Part shown: in pieces, positions 1-7,693 of the stretch
Position numbering within the stretch: the first letter of the stretch is position 1
Layout: every line of letters begins with the position of its first letter
Source of the DNA: Paenibacillus spongiae
GTDB taxonomy: Bacteria > Bacillota > Bacilli > Paenibacillales > Paenibacillaceae
Reading direction: 5' to 3'
NCBI RefSeq assembly: GCF_024734895.1
Contig: NZ_CP091430.1
Location: 3,924,501-3,988,500, forward strand
Length of the DNA stretch: 64,000 nt
Made by a program: the position numbers and the translations under genes
Notes under the pieces: model-generated
What the model was told of the DNA's origin: nothing
Databases searched by the model: none
The model's input: the letters and a program-made list of their open reading frames with translations, nothing else

Positions 1-9
1 GAATGACGA

Positions 10-1107
10 TTGGCGGTTAAGTATATTGTTATAAAGGAAGATATTAAGAAAAGGTTGATGAATGGGGAGTGGACCGAAGGCCATAGACTTCCGTCTAGTA
101 GAGAGTTTTCACAATACTATGATTCCAGTGTGAATACGGTGGAGAAAGCGATTAAAGAATTATCGAATGAAGGCTGGCTCGTCCGAGATAGCCGTAGAGG
201 AACTTTCGCGGATAAAAGGAAGGTTACTCATCAAGACCGTACGCGGCTCGTGGCTGCTTTCGTTATAGGCATCGAAAATCCCCTGTGGTCGGCAGCGCTT
301 AGGGGGGCTGAGGATATATTGTATTTGCAGGGCTATCAGCTGTTAACCTCAAGCGATGATCGCGATTATAAAAAATTGGAGTTTCTCGTTAAAGGGGCGG
401 TAGCAAGGAAAGTAGAAGGAGTCATATTAAGTCCGTTCATGAGCCAAGGGCATGAAGATATTAATAACCGGCTCTTGTCCTTGCTTCAGGATAACGGAAT
501 CAAAATCGTATTTCTGGATCGGATGATATCCAACACCAAGATACCATATGTAACCAGTGATAATATCGCTGGAGCATATAATTTGACAAAGCTGTTGCTT
601 GATCAAGGACATCGCCGCATATTGTTCATCAGAAACACGAATGTGAGTACGATGACTGAGCGTCTTTTCGGATTCAGACAAGCTTTTATCGATTCCGGTC
701 TTGAATATTCGGAGGAGTTCGATGTGATCATTCCAACAGAGTTGGAGGACTTTTCCAACGAATTTGAGGCTTATTGCCATGTTTTTGAGCAGAAAATGAA
801 ACAAATGAGTTTTACGGCTGTATTTACGGCAAACGATCAGATCGCGGAAGCTGCAATCCAATCTTTCGAAAAATTGAATTACAGCATACCTGGTGATGTA
901 TCGCTTGTAACGTACGATGCCGTAAATTTAAATCGTAAAGTCAATCGAAATGTAACGGGGGTCTCACAACCCTTTTATGAAATGGGACAATGTGCAGCCA
1001 GAAAATTGCTCAGCATGATTGAAGATAATGATGATCAGCATAATTTCGGACAAGTATGCAAATCGACCATTTATATAGGGGAGTCTGTTTTACCTGTTTC
1101 AATCTGA
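10..1107 (+). CDS. GntR-type HTH / LacI-type sensor transcriptional regulator
   Basis: Probable ligand-responsive repressor of sugar genes. The first ~68 residues form a GntR winged helix (RLPSSREFSQ, then VNTVEKAIKELSNEGWL). Residues ~78-365 look like a LacI/PurR periplasmic-binding-protein sensor (GVILSPF, VFLDR, YVTSDN, DQGHRRILFI, AVFTANDQIAEAA). This is the AraR-like architecture, so a sugar effector is likely but not identifiable. An in-frame stop at 4-6 makes the TTG at 10 the only start that keeps the helix-turn-helix. It lies upstream of, and co-directional with, a promoter/cre region and a glycosidase gene, which are its most likely targets. Confidence 0.9.
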   Translation: MAVKYIVIKEDIKKRLMNGEWTEGHRLPSSREFSQYYDSSVNTVEKAIKELSNEGWLVRDSRRGTFADKRKVTHQDRTRLVAAFVIGIENPLWSAALRGAEDILYLQGYQLLTSSDDRDYKKLEFLVKGAVARKVEGVILSPFMSQGHEDINNRLLSLLQDNGIKIVFLDRMISNTKIPYVTSDNIAGAYNLTKLLLDQGHRRILFIRNTNVSTMTERLFGFRQAFIDSGLEYSEEFDVIIPTELEDFSNEFEAYCHVFEQKMKQMSFTAVFTANDQIAEAAIQSFEKLNYSIPGDVSLVTYDAVNLNRKVNRNVTGVSQPFYEMGQCAARKLLSMIEDNDDQHNFGQVCKSTIYIGESVLPVSI

Positions 1108-1277
1108 AGTCCTTCATAATCATTCAAAAAGCCAGCTCGTGTCATGTGGAAAGCTGGAACGATCCGCGGTGTGAATGTACAGCTGCGTATTCCGAAGACA
1201 CGGGTTCTTTTTTGTTTCCGAAATCAAAAAACTGTATCATTTATTGTATTATAATATAATGGTTTTATAATAAAATA

Positions 1278-1306
1278 TTGACACAAATGATCACGTGCTG
1301 TATTGT
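1278..1306 (+). promoter_or_regulatory. Sigma-A-like promoter ahead of the lost importer / GH95 region
   Basis: TTGACA at 1278-1283 and TATTGT at 1301-1306 are separated by exactly 17 bp. It sits in the gap after the regulator gene and upstream of the cre box, the lipoprotein stub and the glycosidase, so it probably now drives the glycosidase. Confidence 0.55.
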
Positions 1307-1338
1307 GTTTGTATGCGATTCGGATAGCTGAATTTAGG

Positions 1339-1353
1339 TTGTAAGCGCTAACT
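1339..1353 (+). promoter_or_regulatory. cre-type operator (CcpA or LacI-family site)
   Basis: TTGTAAGCGCTAACT matches the Bacillus cre consensus WTGNAANCGNWNNCW at every defined position. It lies about 30-45 bp downstream of the -10 element at 1301-1306, where CcpA roadblock sites are common. It implies carbon-catabolite control. Binding by the adjacent GntR/LacI-type regulator is an alternative, because its DNA site is unknown. Confidence 0.6.
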
Positions 1354-1364
1354 TTAGGAGAATT

Positions 1365-1514
1365 ATGTTATTCATCAATGGCAAAGAAAGCTTCGACAAC
1401 TGGACGGCCTTCCAGGATAAAATTAAAAAGACAGGCGATCTGGATAAAGTACTGCAGATCTACAATGATGCTTTGAAGAGTTATCAAGAAAGAAGCGCAG
1501 CAACGAAATATTAG
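1365..1514 (+). pseudogene. C-terminal stub of a sugar-binding lipoprotein
   Basis: A 49-codon frame with a solute-binding-protein-like tail (FINGKESFDNWTAF, then LDKVLQIYNDALKSY). The intact lipoprotein at 35628-37253 ends in the same style (SFEEWDRYVDTLKKMGLDQY followed by MKIYQSAYERYKQ). An in-frame stop at 1335-1337 and no signal peptide show that the front of the gene is gone. It directly follows the promoter and cre box, so an importer operon here was probably deleted internally, leaving the promoter and the last codons of its binding protein in front of the glycosidase. Confidence 0.6.
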
Positions 1515-1603
1515 TAATATTCAACTATATAATCCATTAAATGGTACATATTGAGTTGAGTTCGATTGGAGTAGTGATTTCAGCATTTCGGGAGGACGAT
1601 AGA

Positions 1604-3790
1604 ATGAAACCTGTAGAGTGGAAAGAGAAGATGGAGAAGTATAATGGAGTTTTCCAGGAACCACCTGGAAATGTGCCTTCGGACAAAGTCGTTGATGGAC
1701 CTATAATTGGAAACGGCGATGTCGGTGTTGTCCTCAGCGGATTACCGGATCAGCAGCGTCTATGGATATCGAAAGTTGATTTTTGGAAAACGAAAAGGAC
1801 ATACCCGAACGGTAGTCCGTGTTTGCTCGGGGGAATCGATATTCATATTCCTGCGTTGGCTGATGCTTCGTATTATGCTGAACAACGGCTAAATGAAGCT
1901 AATGTTGTGTCGACATTTCGCGGAGATTCAACGCTTGTTACGATGACCACATGGGTTTCGGCTACAGAGAATGCATTGGTTATCGAGTTAGTTTGCGAAG
2001 GACATGCAGCAATTCCTGTAAAAGTGGATTTGTGGATGCAACCTGGGCATGAATCAGAAACGGAATTTGGTCATGACGGCAACGTCACTTGGGGTACGCG
2101 GAAATTTAACGGTATCGATCTAGATTGGCCGACGGAAGGCTCCGTGGCCATGAGTTGCTTAGGCAGTGAGGGCAATTCTATTGAATTACAGCCTGGCAGA
2201 AAGGCCTATATCATTGCTTATGTGTTAACGAATCACGATGTGAAAGATTATTTACAAGAGTCGATTGCTAGAGTAGGGCTTATTGACGAGAGCCGTATTG
2301 GTTCGCTTCGCTCGGAGCATGACAACTGGTGGAGTCAATTCTGGGCCAAGTCATCGATAGAGATCGGCGACGAGCTGCTGGAAAAATTTTGGTACGGCTC
2401 CCATTACATCATGGCATGTTGCAGTCGCAACAAAGCGTTTGCGCCTGGCTTGTTCGGCAGTTGGATCACGACAGACAGCCCGGCTTGGGCCGGAGATTAT
2501 CACTTGAATTACAATTATCAAGCCCCTTGGTGGGGAGTTTATTCGTCCAACCATATCGAATTGAGCGAGCCGTATGACACACCGCTTCTGGAATATATGG
2601 ACAACGGCCGCAGGTATGCCGAACAATATTTAGAGCGCAGCGGGATCTATTACGATGTCGGTATAGGGCCTAAAGGATTTCCTACTGTTCTGTCCACGAC
2701 AAGCGCAAGCATAACTTATGAGAACGGTCATCTGTTTTTGGGGCAGAAAAGCAATGCGGCTCTAAGTGCAGTGAATATGTTGATGCGTTATTACTATTCT
2801 TATGATTTGCAATATGCAAGCAAGGTGGCATACCCGTTTCTACTTGAGGTTGCTAATTTTTGGGAACACTATTTAAAATTCGAAGGAAACCGTTACGTAA
2901 TATATCGTGATGCTATTCACGAAGTCCCAACATGGGCAAATTCACATCCTAACGATGATTGGCTTCAGGAGTTCGAGGACATGAATCCTATCCTTTCATT
3001 AGGCGTTATCCGGACGGTGTTCAAAGGGCTGCTCGATATGTCGAAAGAATTGAGTCTCGATACCGAGCGACGCGAAAAGTGGGAGCATATCCTAGAGCAT
3101 ATTAGCGACTTTCCAACATTTGAACGTGACGGCAAAACGATATTTCGGTTAACGGAGCAAGGTCGAGACTGGTGGAATGATAATACACTGGCCATTCAGC
3201 ATATTTGGCCGGCGGGAGCGATCGGTCTTGACTCAGATCCTAAACTTCTTGAAATTGCAAAAGATACGATCACGGTCATAAACCGCTGGACGGATTATAA
3301 CGGATTTCCTACGATATTTACGAGCGCGGCGCGGGTAGGGTATGATCCCGAGATCATCTTGCGCGAGCTGCGTCGTCAGTGCGTTGAGCATAGTTATCCG
3401 AACCTGTTTATCTTCTTCGGCGGAGGCGGTATTGAGTGCTGCAGCGGCGTACCTTCGGCGATTAATGAAATGCTGCTGCAAAGTCATGAGCATGTCATCC
3501 GATTATTTCCTGTTTGGCCTCAAGAAACGAATGCTCGTTTCACAGACCTGCGAGCCGTTGGAGCCTTTCTTGTTTCGAGTGAGCTATCTGATGGAAATCT
3601 GTTATACGTCAATATTAATAGTGAGAAAGGCAGAACGTGCCGCATCATAAACCCATGGCCGAACAGAGAAGTTAGCGTCTTGGAAGCAGACGGGCATCAA
3701 CAGAAGGAAATGGATTGGCAGATGTCCGGAGACATCATAACTTTTCATACAGAAGCAGGAAAGTGTTATACGTTAAGTTGCAAAAAGTAA
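1604..3790 (+). CDS. GH95-like six-hairpin glycosidase
   Basis: A 728-residue protein without signal peptide, so probably cytoplasmic. The N-terminus has the GH95-style beta-sandwich motif (PIIGNGDVGVVLSG); the rest resembles an (alpha/alpha)6 barrel. HLNYNYQ at ~300-306 matches the paired-Asn LNxN segment of GH95 alpha-fucosidases, and INEMLLQSH near residue 620 matches the C-terminal active-site segment. The usual IDGN aspartate before that segment reads GIECCSG here (Glu611), so substrate and mechanism may differ from true fucosidases. ATG 1604 is chosen because GGAGG at 1591-1595 is correctly spaced; the frame is open further upstream (1541) without a ribosome site. It is probably paired with the upstream regulator. 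Confidence 0.8.
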   Translation: MKPVEWKEKMEKYNGVFQEPPGNVPSDKVVDGPIIGNGDVGVVLSGLPDQQRLWISKVDFWKTKRTYPNGSPCLLGGIDIHIPALADASYYAEQRLNEANVVSTFRGDSTLVTMTTWVSATENALVIELVCEGHAAIPVKVDLWMQPGHESETEFGHDGNVTWGTRKFNGIDLDWPTEGSVAMSCLGSEGNSIELQPGRKAYIIAYVLTNHDVKDYLQESIARVGLIDESRIGSLRSEHDNWWSQFWAKSSIEIGDELLEKFWYGSHYIMACCSRNKAFAPGLFGSWITTDSPAWAGDYHLNYNYQAPWWGVYSSNHIELSEPYDTPLLEYMDNGRRYAEQYLERSGIYYDVGIGPKGFPTVLSTTSASITYENGHLFLGQKSNAALSAVNMLMRYYYSYDLQYASKVAYPFLLEVANFWEHYLKFEGNRYVIYRDAIHEVPTWANSHPNDDWLQEFEDMNPILSLGVIRTVFKGLLDMSKELSLDTERREKWEHILEHISDFPTFERDGKTIFRLTEQGRDWWNDNTLAIQHIWPAGAIGLDSDPKLLEIAKDTITVINRWTDYNGFPTIFTSAARVGYDPEIILRELRRQCVEHSYPNLFIFFGGGGIECCSGVPSAINEMLLQSHEHVIRLFPVWPQETNARFTDLRAVGAFLVSSELSDGNLLYVNINSEKGRTCRIINPWPNREVSVLEADGHQQKEMDWQMSGDIITFHTEAGKCYTLSCKK

Positions 3791-3819
3791 TTCAATGTAA
3801 ACAAAAAGGACTTTCAAGG

Positions 3820-3962
3820 TCTAAACTGCACCCCGTCAAGTAGACAGTAAAAAAATAAATCAGTTAAGCGGCCTTGGTCCTGAATCTCATCGGACTGAGG
3901 CCGTTTAGTTTTGCCTGTAATCGTTCGTAATTGTAAAAATGGATGTAGAATATACTCCCTTA
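3820..3962 (-). mobile_element. Remnant of an IS3-family (IS150-type) insertion sequence
   Basis: On the minus strand, 3959-3864 encodes the last 31 residues of an IS3-type transposase (FYIHFYNYERLQAKLNG, then SPMRFRTKAA and stop). An in-frame stop at 3960-3962 truncates it. Just outside, at ~3825-3847, is CTGCACCCCGTCAAGTAGAC, which looks like an IS150-type end. Only this one end remains, so it is a fossil and not a mobile copy. Confidence 0.7.
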
Positions 3963-4006
3963 CAGTAGACAGGTAAATTTATAACAACCTGCTACTGTAA
4001 GGGGAG
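3955..4006. repeat. Near-perfect 19-bp inverted repeat
   Basis: CTCCCTTACAGTAGACAGG (3955-3973) faces CCTGCTACTGTAAGGGGAG (3988-4006) across a 14-nt AT-rich loop, with one mismatch and one bulge. It abuts the truncated IS3 transposase end, so it may be the paired ends of a deleted element or a tiny MITE. No T-run follows, which argues against a terminator. Confidence 0.6.
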
Positions 4007-4055
4007 CATATTACAGGTCCGTATAAAGACCGGAAGAACAGCCTTTAACGTTCAT

Positions 4056-4559
4056 TCACACAACCGGAGTTTCCATGCCCCACTCTGCCCATTCTTCCAT
4101 CGTCGGTCCGTACATGCCCGGAATCCGGAGTCCGGCCTGGCGCATCAGCACGGTCATTTGGCCCCGGTGATGGACCTCGTGCTGGATGAGGACACGCAGC
4201 GTAATCGCATTGGACCATTCTTCACCGTACATGTTGTGCTGCTCCAACAGCGTTTCATCTTTCCATTGGGAGCGAACAGCCTGGAGCATCGCTTCGCTGA
4301 CCTTCTTGTAGGCTTCCACAAGGGACGATGCTGAAACCGAGACGTGATCATAAGTGATTGGACATTCGAACTTTAGTCCAGTGCGGGTGAGCATTTCATG
4401 AATGGTAACGACCAGATGGGAAGCCAGTCTTCCGAGCGTGCGGTTCTCCGTTCCGATCCGCTGATTCAGGGAATCGTCCGTCATGGCGGCCATTAGGCTG
4501 GAGGTTGATGCGGTTTCTTGGCTCCACTCCGCCGCAAATTCCTCAATTGTTTTAAACAT
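4056..4559 (-). CDS. DinB-family protein (YfiT/DinB four-helix metalloenzyme fold)
   Basis: A 167-residue protein of the DinB/DUF664 superfamily, usually bacillithiol- or mycothiol-dependent transferases or related metal enzymes. The expected metal triad is visible: His48 (RLASHLV) and His127/His131 (HEVHH). The family tail GMYGPTMEEW is also present. A strong AAGGAGGA site lies just upstream of the ATG. It is alone on the minus strand between an IS remnant and a secreted-protein gene, and its substrate cannot be inferred. Confidence 0.85.
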   Translation of the reverse strand: MFKTIEEFAAEWSQETASTSSLMAAMTDDSLNQRIGTENRTLGRLASHLVVTIHEMLTRTGLKFECPITYDHVSVSASSLVEAYKKVSEAMLQAVRSQWKDETLLEQHNMYGEEWSNAITLRVLIQHEVHHRGQMTVLMRQAGLRIPGMYGPTMEEWAEWGMETPVV

Positions 4560-4712
4560 CGTTTCGAATCCTCCTTATGATTGTTGTTGCACAAATCCAT
4601 TATAAGATGGCATCGCTGACATCAGTCTGTCAGTGTTCGGGGTATAGCTTTATAATTTCCATCGCAAGGAAATAAGAGAGGACCCTGCTGTAAAGTGGTT
4701 CCTCAACGTTTT

Positions 4713-4800
4713 GAACTAACGGGAACGTTAGTTCAATGCACCATGGAGCAGTCTGTACCTTGCAGCTGCTCCATTTTTCATTACGCTAAAGGGCGGCACA
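4713..4800. repeat. Dispersed intergenic repeat with terminator-like hairpin (copy A)
   Basis: It starts with a perfect palindrome GAACTAACG-GGAA-CGTTAGTTC (4713-4734). A stem GGAGCAG...CTGCTCC (4745-4772) with ATTTTT after it follows, then CATTACGCTAAAGGGCGG. The hairpin plus CTAAAGGGC core recurs near 11.3 kb and 18.1 kb. The rest of the 4560-5006 gap shows no gene. Confidence 0.5.
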
Positions 4801-4941
4801 GTAGTCCCATAATCGCATAAAAAACTTATTTCTTATGATTCTTATCTAATTGTAACCGTCGTGGGATGTGGGTCTAATATGAAATTAGCATTAGGTGTAC
4901 TGGAGTTGTTTAAAGACTTACAAAACAAAACGAAAAATGGT

Positions 4942-4979
4942 ATTCTTTATTAAGAACACTTATGTTCTTAATAAAGAAT
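4942..4979. repeat. Perfect 16-bp inverted repeat upstream of the secreted-protein gene
   Basis: ATTCTTTATTAAGAAC (4942-4957), a 6-nt loop ACTTAT, and GTTCTTAATAAAGAAT (4964-4979). It ends about 13 bases before the GGGGAGG ribosome site and 27 bases before the ATG at 5007. It could be an operator for a dimeric repressor or an mRNA 5' hairpin. It lacks the GC-rich stem and T-run of a terminator. Confidence 0.7.
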
Positions 4980-5006
4980 TATTGATGAAAGCGGGGAGGT
5001 AACGAA

Positions 5007-6764
5007 ATGAAAGAAACGGCACGATCGAGTGAAAAAATCATAGCAATACTTATGTTTTTTTTGATTTTTAGTGTAACGACAAATGTTGGTGTCACGAGTG
5101 CAGAAGGTAGCAATGAAGTGATTAGATCTTTACATGGAACAATAACGGATGAGAACGGTAACCCCGTTAATGGCGCATCCATTCAAGTCGGAACATATAC
5201 GTTAGATGGAGGAATCGGCTTCCAAATTGTCGCATCTGCTATAACGAACGCTGACGGCGTATACGACATTCCTAGTTATACACGGTATTTAGGTGATGTT
5301 GTTTTTACGCTAATATCCGCAAATGGGTACCTCGTGGTAAACACACTGAAGTCTGAAACGTTTGATTATCAGTTCCCCGCGCAAAGAGCAACCGTCACAG
5401 GGAAGATTACCTACGGAGATACTTACGAAACACCTGTAGTTAATTACCCATTAGCTATAGGCGTGCATTTAGGGCCTGGCGGTCGGATGATCAACGTAGT
5501 AGCACCTACATTAACGGATGAAGAAGGCAAGTATTCTTTTACCATCATACCTGGCATTTTTGATTCCTATATAGGCGAGAATTACTTTAGAATCATTTAC
5601 GACGGAATGTACGAGCGACGTGTTGAACTGTATGTAGGGGATAACAAAACCTTGGAGCATAATAATTACGATCCTTACGTTCCAATTCCTGAAGGCGTGA
5701 AATTAAACGGGACTATTTGGGGATATGTAGCGGACGAGAACGATAACATCATTCATGATGCTGTCGTTGAATTGGTCGGGGCTAATACGTCCATTTACAA
5801 ATCTCAAAACGTTTTTTATAGTGACGTTATTAAAGGCGGTACCTATACGTTAAAAATAACAGCTCCAGGATTCCGCCCAGTGGAACAAGTGATTGAGATT
5901 AATGGAGGGAGCGCCTACTTGCCGATTACGCTCACCAAGAATAATCCACCTGTTGTCAAGGCCAGCGCGGACCGAATGCCTGACCATAACGGCTGGTACA
6001 ATAAAGATGTAACGGTTTCCTTTCAAGCTGCCGACGACGATGGCATTCTATCAGTCGATTCTCCAGTGCTGGTTTCTACCGAAGGAATAGATCAAGTCAT
6101 TGAGGGGAAGGCGACGGATTCCTCAGGAGCAACAGGCACGGGCTCGATCAAAATTAACCTAGACAAAACCTCGCCAATTACCAATGCGAATGTATCGGAA
6201 AATCCAAACGAAAACGGTTGGTATAATCATGATGTCCTTGTTACGCTGACGGCAACCGATAACCTGTCTAATGTGGTAAATACGGAATACAGTCTCGATA
6301 ACGGAAATACATGGATGGTGTATAACGGTAAGATCACGATTTCTAAGGAAGGGGAAAATGTTCTTCATTATCGAAGCGCTGACGGTGCAGGAAACACGGA
6401 ACAGCCGAAGTCAATAGAAGTGAATATCGATAAGACACTTCCAATTTTAAAGATTACGCTTAATAAGAGCGTGTTGTTTCCACCTAACCACAAAATGGTC
6501 AGCATAGAAGCAACAATTGAAACAATGGATACCCTGTCTGGATTAGACTCCATCACATTAACATCGATTTCAAGTAATGAGAAAGGATCCGACAAGGATA
6601 TACAAAATGCTGCGTTTGGCACATACGATACAAGCTTTGACCTTCGCGCGGAAAGATCGGGAAAGGGCGGCGATCGTGTGTATACGATAACTTATACCGC
6701 TATAGATAAGGCTGGCAATGTTGCGAAAGGCACTGCAACCGTCACTGTAAAACACAATCGTTAA
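5007..6764 (+). CDS. Secreted multidomain protein with carboxypeptidase-regulatory-like and Ig-like repeats
   Basis: A 585-residue exported protein. Residues 1-~33 form a signal peptide (charged start, FFLIFSVTTNVGVTSAEG). Next come CarboxypepD_reg-like beta domains (~44-110, LHGTITDENGNPVNGASIQV; ~235-310, GYVADENDNIIHDAVVEL). Two Ig/OmpL47-type repeats follow, each starting NGWYN(K/H)DV (~326-395 and ~405-475), then a C-terminal beta domain (~478-585). There is no catalytic site and no LPXTG anchor, so an extracellular structural or adhesive role is inferred. The start is set by GGGGAGGT about 8 bases upstream. A perfect inverted repeat lies just upstream of the ribosome site. Confidence 0.85.
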   Translation: MKETARSSEKIIAILMFFLIFSVTTNVGVTSAEGSNEVIRSLHGTITDENGNPVNGASIQVGTYTLDGGIGFQIVASAITNADGVYDIPSYTRYLGDVVFTLISANGYLVVNTLKSETFDYQFPAQRATVTGKITYGDTYETPVVNYPLAIGVHLGPGGRMINVVAPTLTDEEGKYSFTIIPGIFDSYIGENYFRIIYDGMYERRVELYVGDNKTLEHNNYDPYVPIPEGVKLNGTIWGYVADENDNIIHDAVVELVGANTSIYKSQNVFYSDVIKGGTYTLKITAPGFRPVEQVIEINGGSAYLPITLTKNNPPVVKASADRMPDHNGWYNKDVTVSFQAADDDGILSVDSPVLVSTEGIDQVIEGKATDSSGATGTGSIKINLDKTSPITNANVSENPNENGWYNHDVLVTLTATDNLSNVVNTEYSLDNGNTWMVYNGKITISKEGENVLHYRSADGAGNTEQPKSIEVNIDKTLPILKITLNKSVLFPPNHKMVSIEATIETMDTLSGLDSITLTSISSNEKGSDKDIQNAAFGTYDTSFDLRAERSGKGGDRVYTITYTAIDKAGNVAKGTATVTVKHNR

Positions 6765-6799
6765 AGCAGCTCACCGCTAAGCCACGGTTTGGAACTAGG

Positions 6800-6892
6800 T
6801 TGAAGAAGATTACTTTGTATTTGTGGTTGTTGTCGGTAATTATTACTCTAATTTGCGGAGTTATACTTTTTTTGCTATCGCTTTTTGAGTGA
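6800..6892 (+). CDS. Possible 30-residue membrane peptide
   Basis: A TTG-initiated frame encoding a Lys-Lys start followed by an almost uninterrupted hydrophobic segment (LYLWLLSVIITLICGVILFL). It begins 35 bases after the secreted-protein gene. The ribosome site is weak (GGAAC). It may be a real single-pass microprotein or chance. The rest of the 6765-7024 gap shows nothing else. Confidence 0.25.
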   Translation: MKKITLYLWLLSVIITLICGVILFLLSLFE

Positions 6893-7024
6893 ACGAGTAG
6901 AGTGAAGGATTACGCTAATGGGCAGATTTATTCAATAATTCTCGATGAAATTAGTCTTTACATTCGAACGTATATTCGCTATATTTTGTATGGGCTTATT
7001 TTCCATGTTGGGAGTGGTTAAGTA

Positions 7025-7417
7025 GTGGCGGATATAGTCAAAGCGAAAGTTGAAAATTCCCTTACTGTGTTGTTAGTTTCAGATTTAGAAAAATCAATGA
7101 AATATTATGAAGATGCATTGGGATGCGAAGTCAACGAACACTGGGCAATTCGGGATAATTTCGGTTTAGGCTTTAAATTAATTCAAGCAAAAGACATTGA
7201 AGATATTAGACCGAATAAAGGAACTTGGAATACTTATGCTTATGTAAAAACTCATAACGAACTTGATGCTTTATATCTTGAACTTAAAACAAATGGAGCA
7301 ATTATTGTCTCGGAACCAAAAGTAATCGAACAAGACTGGGGTTCTTGGAAAGACTTCTCTGTTCGAGACTTGGATGGATACGTTATAGGTTTCGGTTCGG
7401 GAAATAAAAATAGCTGA
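7025..7417 (+). CDS. VOC (glyoxalase/bleomycin-resistance) superfamily protein
   Basis: A 130-residue single-module vicinal-oxygen-chelate protein: NSLTVLLVSDLEKSMKYYED at the start, a middle GTWNTYAYVKT strand, and the family ending DWGSWKDFSVRDLDGYVIGF. Such proteins act as metal-dependent lyases, dioxygenases or antibiotic-binding proteins; this one cannot be assigned further. GTG start with GGGAGTGG upstream. Its AT-richer composition than the following oxidoreductase gene suggests separate acquisition. A strong terminator follows 9 bases after the stop. Confidence 0.85.
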   Translation: MADIVKAKVENSLTVLLVSDLEKSMKYYEDALGCEVNEHWAIRDNFGLGFKLIQAKDIEDIRPNKGTWNTYAYVKTHNELDALYLELKTNGAIIVSEPKVIEQDWGSWKDFSVRDLDGYVIGFGSGNKNS

Positions 7418-7426
7418 TCAGAACAT

Positions 7427-7458
7427 AAAAAAGGCTGCCGAAACCGGCAGCCTTTTTT
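7427..7458 (+). terminator. Rho-independent terminator
   Basis: GGCTGCCG (7433-7440), loop AAAC, CGGCAGCC (7445-7452), flanked by six As and six Ts. It ends the VOC gene and can work in both directions. Confidence 0.9.
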
Positions 7459-7507
7459 ATTAAAGTGCAGATCCTACCCGTATAGAATCGATATGACGGT
7501 CCATTGA

Positions 7508-7669
7508 GCAGCCGGACAGGATATCAACGATGCCATGAATGTGGCTGTAAATCGAAGCGTGCTTTTTACAAAGCGTGATAGTGCAGATGTACTTCTGGAT
7601 GAATATAAAAAAATCATTCAGGATATAAGCGTACAACATGTAAAGGCAATGCGTTCAAGTCGTTCGTAA
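7508..7669 (+). pseudogene. Unidentified short coding remnant
   Basis: An open frame after a stop at 7505-7507, with the only ATG at 7535 (44 residues), reading QDINDAMNVAVNRSVLF and ADVLLDEYKKIIQDI. It has no ribosome site. The amphipathic C-terminal helix pattern is like the tail of an extracellular solute-binding protein, but this is a guess. It lies 3'-to-3' against the oxidoreductase gene. Confidence 0.25.
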
Positions 7670-7693
7670 GGATAAAAATGCCGAAGCCGCAGC

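Noticed and set aside
1056..1259. 67-codon frame overlapping the end of the GntR/LacI-type gene
   Set aside because: No ribosome site, no recognisable sequence, and overlap with a well-supported gene.
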